A stretch of DNA of 64,000 nucleotides from Pleurotus djamor. Lineage: Eukaryota > Basidiomycota > Agaricomycetes > Agaricales > Pleurotaceae. The notes under the pieces were generated by a model. It ran no database searches. It was given only the letters and a program-made list of their open reading frames with translations, and was not told the origin of the DNA. Of the stretch, positions 35,803 to 45,535 are shown piece by piece. Within the stretch, counting starts at the first letter, position 1. Every line of letters begins with the position of its first letter. The stretch spans positions 1 to 64,000 of the forward strand of contig JAPEVF010000166.1 in the NCBI GenBank assembly GCA_029747585.1, written 5' to 3'. The translations under genes were made by a program, and so were the position numbers.

Positions 35803-37693
35803 TCATGGTGAGTCGCAAGTAGGGAGCTTGAGGTCCTTGAGCGTTCGGCTGTTTCGGAGATCATAATGTTAGTATTCGGCAGAGCGGTCATCGTCATTAG
35901 CAACTCACTCTTTGTTGAAGAGCCCCCAGTGTCCCTATCGACAGAAATCAGTTGGATTATAACTAAGTAAGGTAGACGAGACGTACTTCAACACCACCGA
36001 AGCGGAGATCTTTCCACTCTTCGTCGAAGAGCTGAGAAAGGTTCAGTTACTGGGTAATTGGGAGATTCAAGGAAACCTCACCTCGAAGTAGAAATAGGGG
36101 ATTCCGGCTGTGTTCGCCCGACAGACGAAATCATCAAGGAAAATCTATTGAGTGATGTGTTCGTCAGTTGTCGTCGACGATCTCATGATTGCAATCCTAC
36201 CTGAAGATTGGCTACCGAAGCATCCGAGGCGCCATTGTTAGCGTTTGAAACATCTGATGAGGCCTAATAACCGTATAAGTATATCAACGGAATATGATCA
36301 CTGGTCAACGCACACTGGGCCATCCAGTCTCAGCGATGTACATCTTCGGTGAGTTGGCCAAAGCTGCAGCGGGAGCAACGTTGGTCTCCTCAAAGAAGTT
36401 AACCACCCAGTCAGTGGCGGCTGAAGCGGTAGTGTTGGCAAACCAGGCATGCACGTTCGACAACTACGTCAAGCCGATGAGCAAAACACATCATGTGGGA
36501 AAGAAACTGAAACACGCACGCCATAGTCGATGCTGCTCAGGACCTGAGTGTTGAAGAAACTTCCAGCGTCAGAGTTACCGACAGGAATGTTCTTCGGAAG
36601 ATTCATGCTGGTGAGCATAGCCTTGGTGTCCTGAATGTAGCGAATAAGGAGAGCAGCCCCTGCAAACCAGCCGATGTAAGCCCGAATTCTGAACAACAAC
36701 AGCGATATATGGCATACCTTGCGCACCAACGGCGCCATTAGGATCAGTTCCGCCATTATTGGTACCAAGGTAACTGATAGAGCTCGTCAGCATCAGGTGA
36801 TCAATCATCTGCTCTAATACGCACTTTAACATGAACTCATTACCGACGGTGACACCAGCAATGTGATCCGTGCCATAGGTCTCGATTGCGTTCCGGATAA
36901 TATCTCGCTGGCGGATATACACCTCGTCGTCACCAGGTAGCGGATAATTTCCGACATAAACCTGCATGTCGACTTTCGTCTGCTTAATCGCTTCGAGCTG
37001 GATGCGAAAGATGCGATGAGATGCGATGAGATCAGCTTAGAGTGATCACATACCACAAGCGCAGTTTGATTGCAATCTGCGCCATAAAGACGAACCCGAG
37101 AGGTCAACTGAGACAGAACCTAAGAATAGCAGCATTTCCATCAGGATCTGGACATGAGGAGACAGTTAAAATTGAGCCCACTTGAATATCTTTGATTACG
37201 GCCTCTACAGCAATGCAAGCGGGTTAGCCTGACCGTTCCGTATGCGGTGGAATAGCCAATAGCCGTACGCACCAAGCGAGTTACCGCACTCTGGGAGCAG
37301 CGAGCCCTCTGGCGTATACGCCATTCCATAGAATGCCTTGTGAAGTTTTGGATCTTTGACGAAAGTACTTGGGTCATTTGGATCCGTTTGCGTGGGTCCA
37401 TTAGAACCGGACGAAGGTGAAGACGAAGATGACGAAGAAGAAGAGTTTCGCTGCGAGACAGCCACGCCGACTCCAACAGCAATACCAATGATACCGACGA
37501 GAGCGATGATTGAACCGATGACCTAGAGAAATCGTTTCCTGCATGAGCGCCAGTCCGCAGACCACATAAAGTACAAGGAACGCACAATCCACTTGGAGCG
37601 GCGTTTCTGTGCAGCACTCTTCTCCATGGCGTGTGCGAGACCGGTGCTACTTCCGTTAACGTATTGATAGTTTGTGTTATTTGTGTAAGACAT
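35803..37693 (-). CDS. GH17 glucan endo-1,3-beta-glucosidase, type II membrane protein
   Basis: The start MSYTNNTNYQYVNGSSTG at 37693 is the first ATG; the frame before it opens with TTG. A short cytoplasmic tail with KKR-type basic residues is followed across an intron by a membrane anchor (VIGSIIALVGIIGIAVGVGV, about 37510) and a Ser-rich linker (about 37440-37410). The GH17 barrel follows: KAFYGMAYTPEG, SRVRLYGADCNQT, VDMQVYVGNYPLP, GVTVGNEFML with the acid/base Glu (about 36850), VGNSDAGSFFN, and KMYIAETGWPS with the nucleophile Glu (about 36330). The end, RTLKDLKLPTCDSP, comes after a final intron. At least ten introns are inferred. The enzyme probably remodels wall beta-1,3-glucan outside the plasma membrane. 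Confidence 0.88.
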
Positions 37694-38132
37694 TGAAACC
37701 GGGATGGTCAACGGTCAAAGATGTAGTACAATGAGGAACGAGTGTGAGGCCAACTGTCCGAGCAGTCAAGGACTCGAAAGCTGGTTAAGCGACGGAGAAG
37801 AAGAAAGGAAGAGGATGGGTGTTGAGGATGGTGGTGGTCGTGAAGAGAGAAAGGTTGTGCGCAGAGTGGGGAGGGGAGATGATCGTGAAAAGAGTCGCTT
37901 GTGTTGTTCGAATGCCAAGTGGACAGCAACCGCTCGCCACTGCAATCACAGACAGAACAGTCACGTGGCAAGGGCCTCAGAAGGGGAACAAGCTCAAACA
38001 AGAAATCCAAGACGAACAAAACAAATGATTACTTGGGTTGGCCTTGTGCGACCAAGTTCACCGGTAAAGTACACAAAAAAGACCACGATTTACTGTTAGA
38101 AATAAGGAGGATATAAGTAGAGTACATTTATT
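37694..38132. other. Intergenic region upstream of GH17 gene
   Basis: These 439 bases hold the GH17 promoter and the RIB1 terminator. A TCACGTG E-box lies at 37961-37967. Plus-strand frames here are purine-rich low complexity and not credible genes. Confidence 0.4.
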
Positions 38133-39611
38133 TCAGGCCTCTGGGTCTTCTAGCCAGAGCGGAAGCATGTGCCCCATACGCAGCACTTTCGTCCGTAGAT
38201 ATTTGTCCAAGTCCTCGCCATGCACGGCGCCGCCACCAATAAGCGTCGCGCCTGCAGGCCTGTCGGCCTCGGCCCCAGCGACAATCTTTTCTGAGAAAGG
38301 CTCGGGGCCAAGAAGTGGGTTGGCGGTAACAGCAAGGTTAGGATTCCGTGCCTTCCAACTCCGAGGTATCATTGGAACGCGATCAACGACGGACACGCCC
38401 TCCGCTTTGAGTGCCTCGATCTTGTCGGGATTGTTCGTCAACACCCTCACGCCGTCTCCAAGCCCCAGATCCCGTAATATCGCACCAGCGATTTCATATC
38501 CTCTCTCGTCCGCTTTATGCCCGAGCATCAAGTTGGCCGTAACGGTGTCATGACCTAAATCTTGCAAATTGTATGCACGAATTTTGGAAAGAAGTCCGAT
38601 CCCGCGGCCCTCCTGGCGAAGATAGACGACGGCACCCCGTCCGGGAATCTCTGTGGGCGGGTATGTAGGAAGTGTGATGGGTTGAGAGATTTGACGTATG
38701 GCTTCGTCTAGCTGCTCTCCACAGTCGCACCGCATACTCCCCACAGTCTCGCCTGTGAAACACTCTGAATGTATACGGATGAGGGGAGCCGGAACATGGT
38801 GATGGTATACGGGCTTGGATGTGTGGGAGTTCGGCGAAAGAGCTGTTTTCGAAGTAGGCGACAATTTCCCAACATAAGCCCCCCGTGTAATCCGATCCAT
38901 TTCCGTCTCGGAGTCGTTCCATACGGAGTCTAATGATTGAGATCTAATGTGGAGGGATGATGACGATGAAGCAGAGCTCGAGAACTGTGCTGGGTCGATT
39001 ACGATGGCCAGGTGCTCCTTGTTATCGCGGTTATTGTGATACAGATGCAGGAAGGCTGGGCCATGCGGGGTAGGGATCCGGGTGCGAGCCATACATTTTA
39101 CCTCCAACGGCGGCGGGGTCGCGACCGCGGATATGCGTGTTTCTGATAGGGATTTAGCGATGGCATCTGAGCCGTTGAGAGCGGGCGATGTTGCCGTGGG
39201 CGGTCGACGCTTTTTGGATGCTGGGGGAGTGTTTGCCGTGTTGAGCGAGTCTTCACATGGTGCACCGTTTTCTTTCCCATCTCCCAGCTGCAAACGTTTG
39301 CTGCGGGGAGCTTGGCGACTAACGTAGACCATTCGCCTGCGTCTCTCTTCCCTTTCCGTGGCATCCTCTGGCGCAAATTTAGACCAGTCTATACCGCCCT
39401 CATCTTGAGGCAGCATGACACCGGGAAAGAAGTCGTGGTGGTAGTGGTTCCTAGTGACATGGGGGCCTGATGCAAAGGCAGCAGCGATGAGCAAGGGGTC
39501 CAGCTCAGCATCCCGTCTCTGTAGGACAGACTTTGGGGTTGGGATCATTGGCCCGGTAAGCATCTCGAGGAGAGCTTCATCGGAATGAGCCAATTCTGCC
39601 TGGTGAAGCAT
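38133..39611 (-). CDS. RIB1: GTP cyclohydrolase II, first step of riboflavin synthesis
   Basis: One long uninterrupted coding exon of about 490 residues. The start MLHQAELAHSDEALLEMLTG at 39611 is the first ATG; the frame continues upstream only to a GTG, and a TTTCTCCAG just before the ATG suggests a 5' UTR intron. The N-terminal half is fungus-specific and partly low complexity. The catalytic half has RIHSECFTGETVGSMRCDCG with the zinc Cys residues (about 38750), YLRQEGRGIGLLSKIRAYNL, DTVTANLMLGHKADERGYEI and VRVLTNNPDKIEALKAEGV. The enzyme opens the imidazole ring of GTP to give formate, pyrophosphate and the pyrimidine precursor. It is one of the few nearly intron-free genes in the window. 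Confidence 0.93.
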   Translation of the reverse strand: MLHQAELAHSDEALLEMLTGPMIPTPKSVLQRRDAELDPLLIAAAFASGPHVTRNHYHHDFFPGVMLPQDEGGIDWSKFAPEDATEREERRRRMVYVSRQAPRSKRLQLGDGKENGAPCEDSLNTANTPPASKKRRPPTATSPALNGSDAIAKSLSETRISAVATPPPLEVKCMARTRIPTPHGPAFLHLYHNNRDNKEHLAIVIDPAQFSSSASSSSSLHIRSQSLDSVWNDSETEMDRITRGAYVGKLSPTSKTALSPNSHTSKPVYHHHVPAPLIRIHSECFTGETVGSMRCDCGEQLDEAIRQISQPITLPTYPPTEIPGRGAVVYLRQEGRGIGLLSKIRAYNLQDLGHDTVTANLMLGHKADERGYEIAGAILRDLGLGDGVRVLTNNPDKIEALKAEGVSVVDRVPMIPRSWKARNPNLAVTANPLLGPEPFSEKIVAGAEADRPAGATLIGGGAVHGEDLDKYLRTKVLRMGHMLPLWLEDPEA

Positions 39612-40123
39612 CTGGAGAAAGGAGGTAAATCGCGAGTGCGGAAGACCGGAAGTGCAAGAGGATGAATATTGGGAGAGACTGACCGATGAAAGCTTCAGAG
39701 TATTTATTAGCCCGAGCGAGGTCGGGGGAAATGACCGGCTATTCACATGGATTGGTCACAACTCCAGCTTGTCTCGTCTCAAAGTCCGTTAGTGATCAGC
39801 TGATGTAAGCACTCCCACGCGACGGTGCCTGTTCTCCCAGGTTCTGGTCACTCACTGCGATCACGCGTCCATTTGCTCAATTTTTTGCGAAGTGCTGGTT
39901 AAGGAGCCTACATTGTTACATATCAACGGGGTCTGGCTCTAACCGTCTGTCCAAGGTCTGTCATTACCCTACTCTACCCTCATAGTATAGTCCTATGTCT
40001 GGCCATCGTCCATGTATCAAGCAAGAACTGGACGGAAAGAATGAGAGACAACGCCATTATGGTCAATGTGTTCGGGCTGATCGTAGGATCATTGTATCCA
40101 TATAGTTGGGGGTTGATACATTG
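39612..40123. other. Intergenic region, no gene seen
   Basis: This 512-base gap contains the RIB1 promoter and the probable 5' UTR intron of RIB1 (about 39612-39700). Nothing else stands out. Confidence 0.4.
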
Positions 40124-40965
40124 TCAGCCATGATTTGACTGTGCTTGCACAAGCGATGATTGAGCGACCGGGTGGGAAAGGTATATCGAATCATCGGAAT
40201 CAGAGCGGCCATGAGATGTAGAAGACGTTGACGACGCAGAATCCGATGAATGATGCGTTCGACTGAGCAGAGCAGTCTGGTTACCAAGTCCCTCGTAAGA
40301 TGGTGGTCGAGGCAAGTAAGGCGGCGGAGGCTCCACAAACGATACCGGACGTCTCAGTCTCTGCGCTTGTTGCATTTCCTCCATCTCCCGCTGCAACCGA
40401 TGCCTCGCAACGACATCAGCGATCCGATCCCTCCTGGGTGTGCGGCGGTAACTGTATAGACATCTGGTGATGCACACGACCAGAGCTAGTGCAGCAAGTC
40501 CTCCGAATACCTCGAAGAAGATAGCAACAGGCTTTTGTTTCGTCGGACCTGTGCGTCTGTCGCGTGGAGGTGGATGTGGTGGAATGTCACCTTCTTCGAA
40601 GGGCTCGGGGACCGGAGCGGGCGTGGGTCTACTTGGTAGGTGGGTACCAAGTTTCGGGGGAATATGTGGACCTTTAGTGCGGGTCGCTGTAGATCTGAAC
40701 GAGGTAGGCGTCTGTGTGCGACGGTGGGAAAGGGAAGATGATGTGGGGGCGACAGATGTAGAATTGGTGAAGAGTGAGGTAGGGCTAGACGAGGTGGCCG
40801 ACAAAGAGGCCGACGATGTCGGTGCTGCCAAAAATCTAGGATACGTCGGCAGTAGGATTGAATGAGCATAATTTTGTTTAACCCCGGATACTGTGCAACG
40901 TACAGAGGCGAGAAACAGAGCAAAAAGCAAACAGTATAGAGAAGGATGCGAGAGCAAATAAACAT
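40124..40965 (-). CDS. Single-pass membrane protein with PY motifs in its tail
   Basis: A signal-peptide exon beginning MFICSRILLYTVCFLLCFSP at 40965 joins, through an intron of about 68 bases, to a frame starting FLAAPTSSASLS. An ectodomain rich in Ser, Thr and Pro follows, then one membrane span (VAIFFEVFGGLAALALVVCI, about 40510) and a basic juxtamembrane helix (RRDRIADVVARHRLQREMEE). The cytosolic tail has PPPPYLPRPPSYEG (about 40320), with two PPxY-type motifs that could bind WW domains such as those of Rsp5/Nedd4 ligases. The tail ends in a Ser/Asp-rich stretch. I do not recognise the protein. The layout fits a cell-surface or endosomal adaptor, but that is inference. Confidence 0.65.
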
Positions 40966-41839
40966 GCCGCGAAAGCAGGTGGGCTGGGTATTTGTGTCAA
41001 GGGGAGTAGTTGGAAGAAATGAATGAGGGGGGCATGGTCTAAGGAAGGCTAGCGTTGGACGAGGTGCTAGCGAGAACACAAGGACGCTAGTGGTCGTTCG
41101 TGATGACGAGCAGAGACGTTTTGTTGGGCGAGCGGGGGGACGCCACGACGTCGCGCTCACCGTCGCCAACGATGCCCAAGGATGCCTTGATGGACCGCGA
41201 GGGAGAAAAGAGAGAAGGAAACGGGACCACTTTGGCGCGGTCACGGTTTTGTGACAACGGACTTGGAATTTTCGCAGCACAAGATCCCTATCTACGGCAA
41301 AACAAATGATCCAGCTCATTCAAATGCAAACTTACAACAGCCCCATTACTACTAGTAAAGACGGTTTCGATGGCCGAAAACAACTTGCTTACCCCTTCAG
41401 ATAATGCGAGCTGGTCTGTATTTATTACTCCTACACATTATTGTACACATCTAGATTCTACAACCCCGCTCCGGATTGAAACCACCTCGAGCCACAAGGC
41501 GGTATTGGTGGGAATCAAGAGATGTCAGCAAGGGGGATACGCATTCGCCAGCGAAGATACGGACATCAGCAAGGTCGGAAAAGCTGTAATGGTCATTGAG
41601 TAAGGACTATCTCAAGCTGGGCGTTCAGGGATGACCGAACGGTCGGGGTAAGGGCGTGAGGTCTGCGTGAGGTTGGGGCCTCACGCATCCAGGGAAAGCC
41701 TCAACATCTTCGGTGAAGAAGAGGTAGTTGCAGCAAACAAAGCTTGTAGATTGTGGGGATGATAATGTTGACGGACCTGCTCAGAGGAGAAATCGCGTTT
41801 CGTCGGGTTACATGGCATCGAGAAAAACGGACCAAACGG

Positions 41840-42060
41840 TAGATAACGCGCCTTGGCGATGAACATGATTGCTGAAGATACATGGGTGAGATCTTGAGAC
41901 AACCATCGACTCGGGCATATCGGTTATCACTATAAGTAGAGTAGAGGTGAAGATAGGTGGAGGGATCTTATGATCCTCTCTCGAAGACTCAGCTAATCAG
42001 GGCATTTAATATTTTGGGAGTCCGTCACCCTCCGTAGAGCCCCCTCGATTGATTTCGCAC
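41840..42060 (+). repeat. Diverged repeat C, copy 1
   Basis: This aligns by eye with 42625-42830. Shared blocks include GCGATGAAC, GGTGGAGGGATCTT, GTCCGTC and a TAGAG..CCCCTCGATTGA end. The copies are about 785 bases apart. Confidence 0.6.
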
Positions 42061-42249
42061 TCGTCTTCTGGGTAGTGGGTTGACGTGCGACTCTCAACGG
42101 AGATCTTTTGCCGACATTGCGACACAGACTTGCAAAGGTGCTGTTTTCATGAAAGGAAGGCTCCTGGTAAGTGATACAACCCCGTGAGTTAAGAGTTAAG
42201 AGGTGATACATGACACATTGGTGTCCAAAGATAGGTCCGGCGTGTAGGT

Positions 42250-42380
42250 CTTCAGTCGCCCTGTGATAAACTTAGCGAACTCTTGGAGCTTAAAGATCCA
42301 CGAACGGCGAGAGCTGAAAGACGAGAGGGCAAGAAAACCAGTTGATGGCGACTAAGAGAGACAAAAAGGCGATGCGATCT
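42250..42380 (+). repeat. Diverged repeat A, copy 1
   Basis: This aligns with 44168-44310. Shared blocks are CAGTCGCCCTGT, AACTCTTG.AGCTT.AAGATCCA and GGCGAGAG.TGAAAGA. Differences are spread evenly, which points to an old duplication. Confidence 0.65.
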
Positions 42381-42429
42381 TCATAGGGTTGGAACGATGG
42401 AACGTGGCGGCCATAACAAATAACAGGTC

Positions 42430-42640
42430 AAATAAATCCCAAGTTGACAAACATCAGCTTAAGATGGATATGAACGAGAGAAGACAAAAGCCTACTTGGA
42501 TTCGCGCAGGTGACGACGCAAGGTATGATATATGAAGCCTGGTATAAGTCGTTCTCGTTTAGCGTGACAGTAGAGGAAGTCGCTTGAGTTCGAACTATGT
42601 TGCAGACACCGATCGCGATCAAGGCACCTCAGCGATGAAC
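42430..42640 (+). repeat. Diverged repeat B, copy 1
   Basis: This aligns with about 44775-44950. Shared blocks are AAAGCCTACTTGG, GTGACGA.GCAA and GTCGTTCTC. Its minus-strand frames carry weakly similar peptides in both copies. Confidence 0.6.
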
Positions 42641-42830
42641 GTAGAGACATGGCTGAGCCAATAGTCAACTCCCGGGCACACCGGTGGCCACGAAAAAAGC
42701 GGAGATTGGTGGAGGGATCTTGCAATCAAGGTAGTCCTGGTTTTTGTAAGGCTCAGTTGATCGGATGATTGTGAAAGTCCGTCGCTCTTAGAGTCCCCTC
42801 GATTGAAATGTCGATTGAATTGTCGTTAGA
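42625..42830 (+). repeat. Diverged repeat C, copy 2
   Basis: This is the partner of 41840-42060. It follows repeat B copy 1 directly, so A1, B1 and C2 lie in a row. Confidence 0.6.
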
Positions 42831-43614
42831 TCTCCGAGAGAGGAGACGTTGTGGAGGAGGTGGTGTGTGTGTCGGTATGTGCGTGCGTGCCCTGCGAAGC
42901 GGTGCGGGAGACAATAAATGGGAGCGAAGTCAAGGCGAAATTCGAACTTGTGTTGACGTCGGTCAGTCGATCGATTGTAGTAAATATCAGATGGTCGAAC
43001 TGAGCTCGTGTTGACAGTGGGCAGCGTTAGATAATAACACTCGTATCGAACTTGGGCAGGCAGACAGTCGGTAGCTCGATCACTTGTAGTTGTAGTTGGC
43101 GGAGAAGGCGGGAAGGTGAGAGTCGAGCGAAATGGGGAGGAAGATGCTAGAAAAGAGGACATGAATAAAAAGAAGGTTGGAAAAATCAGTCTGGTAAATT
43201 GCTGTGGTTTGTAGAGAAAACATGGATTTGTTTCATACTAAAGGAGCTTGTATTAAGGTAGTGGTTTGAGCAGTAGAAAGAGGGAGGAAGTACAGACATA
43301 GAACAGAAACATGAATGATGAGAAGTGTGAGGAGAATCGAGTCGAGAATGACACAGTTTTCTCAGGAAAGGAGTCCGAGTAGCGAATTGATTCGCAAGTT
43401 GGGTGTGAGAGAGTAACGAGAGAATGGGTTTGAGAACCTGTATGTAAAGCACGAAGATGGATGAGGAGGGACTATAGTGGGTGGGCGTGCTGGAAGTGCG
43501 GAAGTAGCAAAAATGGAAATGAGCGACATGTGATCTAGGGAAAAGGGGAAGAGTTTCGAGTGGGGCCAAGAGTTGGGAGGCGAAACGGCCAAGGAGCGCT
43601 AAGGCAGAGCCAGA

Positions 43615-44170
43615 GTGAGTTCCGTTCTGAGAACGATGAGAATCTCATACCTGAAGGCAAAAATACACGGCACCAACCTAAATCGCCTGCAGAGGGATGC
43701 AAGAACAAAAAGAGGCCAGAAAGAAGCACTCAAAGCCACGTCGTCGTTGAGGACATGTTGCAGCCCAAGACAACGGCAGGTTTGGGCCCTAAGAAAAGAT
43801 GTTTGGACCAAGAAAGGATGCGACTGGTCTGCCGTGGCTGGGAGATATCCTAACGTGTGGACTAGAAGATTTCAGAGACGAAGACAACATAATTGAAACC
43901 GGAGAATTGAGGCTATCGCGCATAACCGTCGCGGAATCAGCCTACCTCATGTGGAAAGTACGATGCGAAAGCCAAGCGAAAGGGTAATCCAAAACAACAA
44001 CACCCCACATACAATACAGGAATCAAGGGTAAATGGCAACACGCAACGAACCAGGGGTTGGAACTGGACAGAAAACTAACAAATGCTCGGAAGTTCGGAC
44101 AAAAGGTGACTCCGAAGAAGAGAGTATATGACGCTTGGAGGGGGGTTGAAAGACAGAAAGAACCGCCCTC
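43615..44170 (+). pseudogene. Non-LTR retroelement relic (C-terminal RT/RNase H-associated region)
   Basis: Three plus-strand pieces in shifted frames match the C-terminal region that follows reverse transcriptase and RNase H in many Agaricomycete retroelements. The first has RQRQVWALRKDVWTKKG (about 43760). The second reads LPWLGDILTCGLEDFRDED and RITVAESAYLMWKVRCES (43826-43985). The third reads KWQHATNQGLELDRKLTNAR and GQKVTPKKRVYDAWRGVE (about 44030-44150). The frames change between pieces and a stop interrupts them, so the gene is dead. No polymerase motif (YxDD) remains. The match is from memory of the family. Repeat A copy 2 starts directly after it. Confidence 0.6.
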
Positions 44171-44310
44171 AGTCGCCCTGTAATGAACCTAGCAAACTCT
44201 TGAAGCTTGAAGATCCATAAAGGGCGAGAGTTGAAAGAGGAGGGAACAAGTCAACAGCGATCAAGGCAAATCAAAGGCGAAAGCGACCTTCACAGTGCGA
44301 GGCTGAGGGC
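44168..44310 (+). repeat. Diverged repeat A, copy 2
   Basis: This is the partner of 42250-42380. It lies immediately downstream of the retroelement relic, so it may be part of that element's 3' tail. Confidence 0.6.
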
Positions 44311-44774
44311 AGCATATCTGGGTTGAACGCGGTGTTGTGAGAACGGCGTCTATCCCCGACGGTCGGTGGTCAGAAAACTGAAGGTCGGCGACCAGTCGGG
44401 GGGAGGTCGGGAGACGACCTGTCCGGCCTCAGGCCTCATGGTTTGTCAGGGCAGGACCGACTCCTGGAGCTTCTCCTAACCCCCTTGCGCTTGTTAGCTT
44501 GTTACCACCAATATTGCAGCGATATACAGAACTTCAATCTACCTTGAAGTTGGATTTGACTGCAGGACGAAACAGCAATGGCGTCAAAAACATTGAACAG
44601 CTCGTGGTGGCGAGACCAGTTGACTTACCATTCAATGTCAACACTGCCCACGGGATTACACAAATTCAGCGCGGGGCATCACGCAGCTCCAAGGATGAGC
44701 CAGAACGCTACGAGCCCATTGGTATGGATGCCAAAAGTGTGGAAGATGACACCGGCATAACAAGGCAAATGAAT

Positions 44775-44950
44775 TGCTTGACAAGCATCAGCATGGGATG
44801 GATGTGAATGAATGAAGACGAAAGCCTACTTGGGTTCATGGGGACACACGGGTGACGAAGCAATGTATAAAGCCCAGGTAGTCGTTCTCCTTGAGCAGTA
44901 ACGACTAGCGAGAAAGTCGCGATATCGATCGCGATTGATATGGCGGCCCC
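44775..44950 (+). repeat. Diverged repeat B, copy 2
   Basis: This is the partner of 42430-42640. It is separated from repeat A copy 2 by about 470 bases, against about 50 in the first copy, so extra sequence was gained here or lost there. Confidence 0.55.
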
Positions 44951-45535
44951 TCCGAGTTCAGAGTCCAAGGCGAGGGTGGTTGCAAAGAGTAGAGCACAAC
45001 ATTCAGGTGTCAAGCGACAATGTGCCGATCTAACCAACCATGCACTTCTGATTTCGAAGATTGACAATCCAGGCAAACATGCTGCATCGATGAGGCAATG
45101 TCGACATCGATCGACCTCGTTTGCGCCGGACCATGGACATACTTACATATTCGTATATCACGATGCCAGGCTCGCGTATGATGATGAGGGTCTGATGATA
45201 AGATAGAAGAGGAAGTTATTTTGGCGTGCGAGCGGGTGAGAAACTGACATGGCGTCTAGTGTGACTTGGAGCATCAATGTTGACTGGCGCTCGTCGCTGT
45301 CGTGGACGGTGAGCACGACGGTATGGTGGTGGTGAAGAATGAAGAGGATGGCAACGCGACTTGGGCGTTTTGGGGCGGGCCGCCACACGAGTATGGTGCA
45401 AGGATACGCGGAGTTGGAAAAAGAGAAGCTTCCCTGAGGCACGAAGGTAAATTGGTTTGCTAATAGGCAAGGCCGTCTCAGCAACCCAAAAGCAATTGCA
45501 ATCACCGTTTTCCCTTTGTCTCCCTCCCCCGCACC

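Larger units (their letters stand above)
40966..45535. other. Gene-poor region with diverged repeats and a retroelement relic
   Basis: No intact gene is supported in these 4.6 kb, the largest such stretch in the window. It contains the pairs of diverged direct repeats and the retroelement fragment listed separately. Long minus-strand frames at about 42788-43600 are Ser/His/Pro-rich and lack any family signal, so I treat them as chance frames. Confidence 0.6.

Noticed and set aside
39612..39746. N-terminal extension of RIB1
   Set aside because: The upstream frame opens with GTG, and a splice acceptor lies directly before the ATG at 39611, so a 5' UTR intron is simpler.
42788..43600. Several overlapping minus-strand frames of 75-127 codons
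   Set aside because: They are Ser/His/Pro-rich by base composition, lack splice support and resemble no protein.
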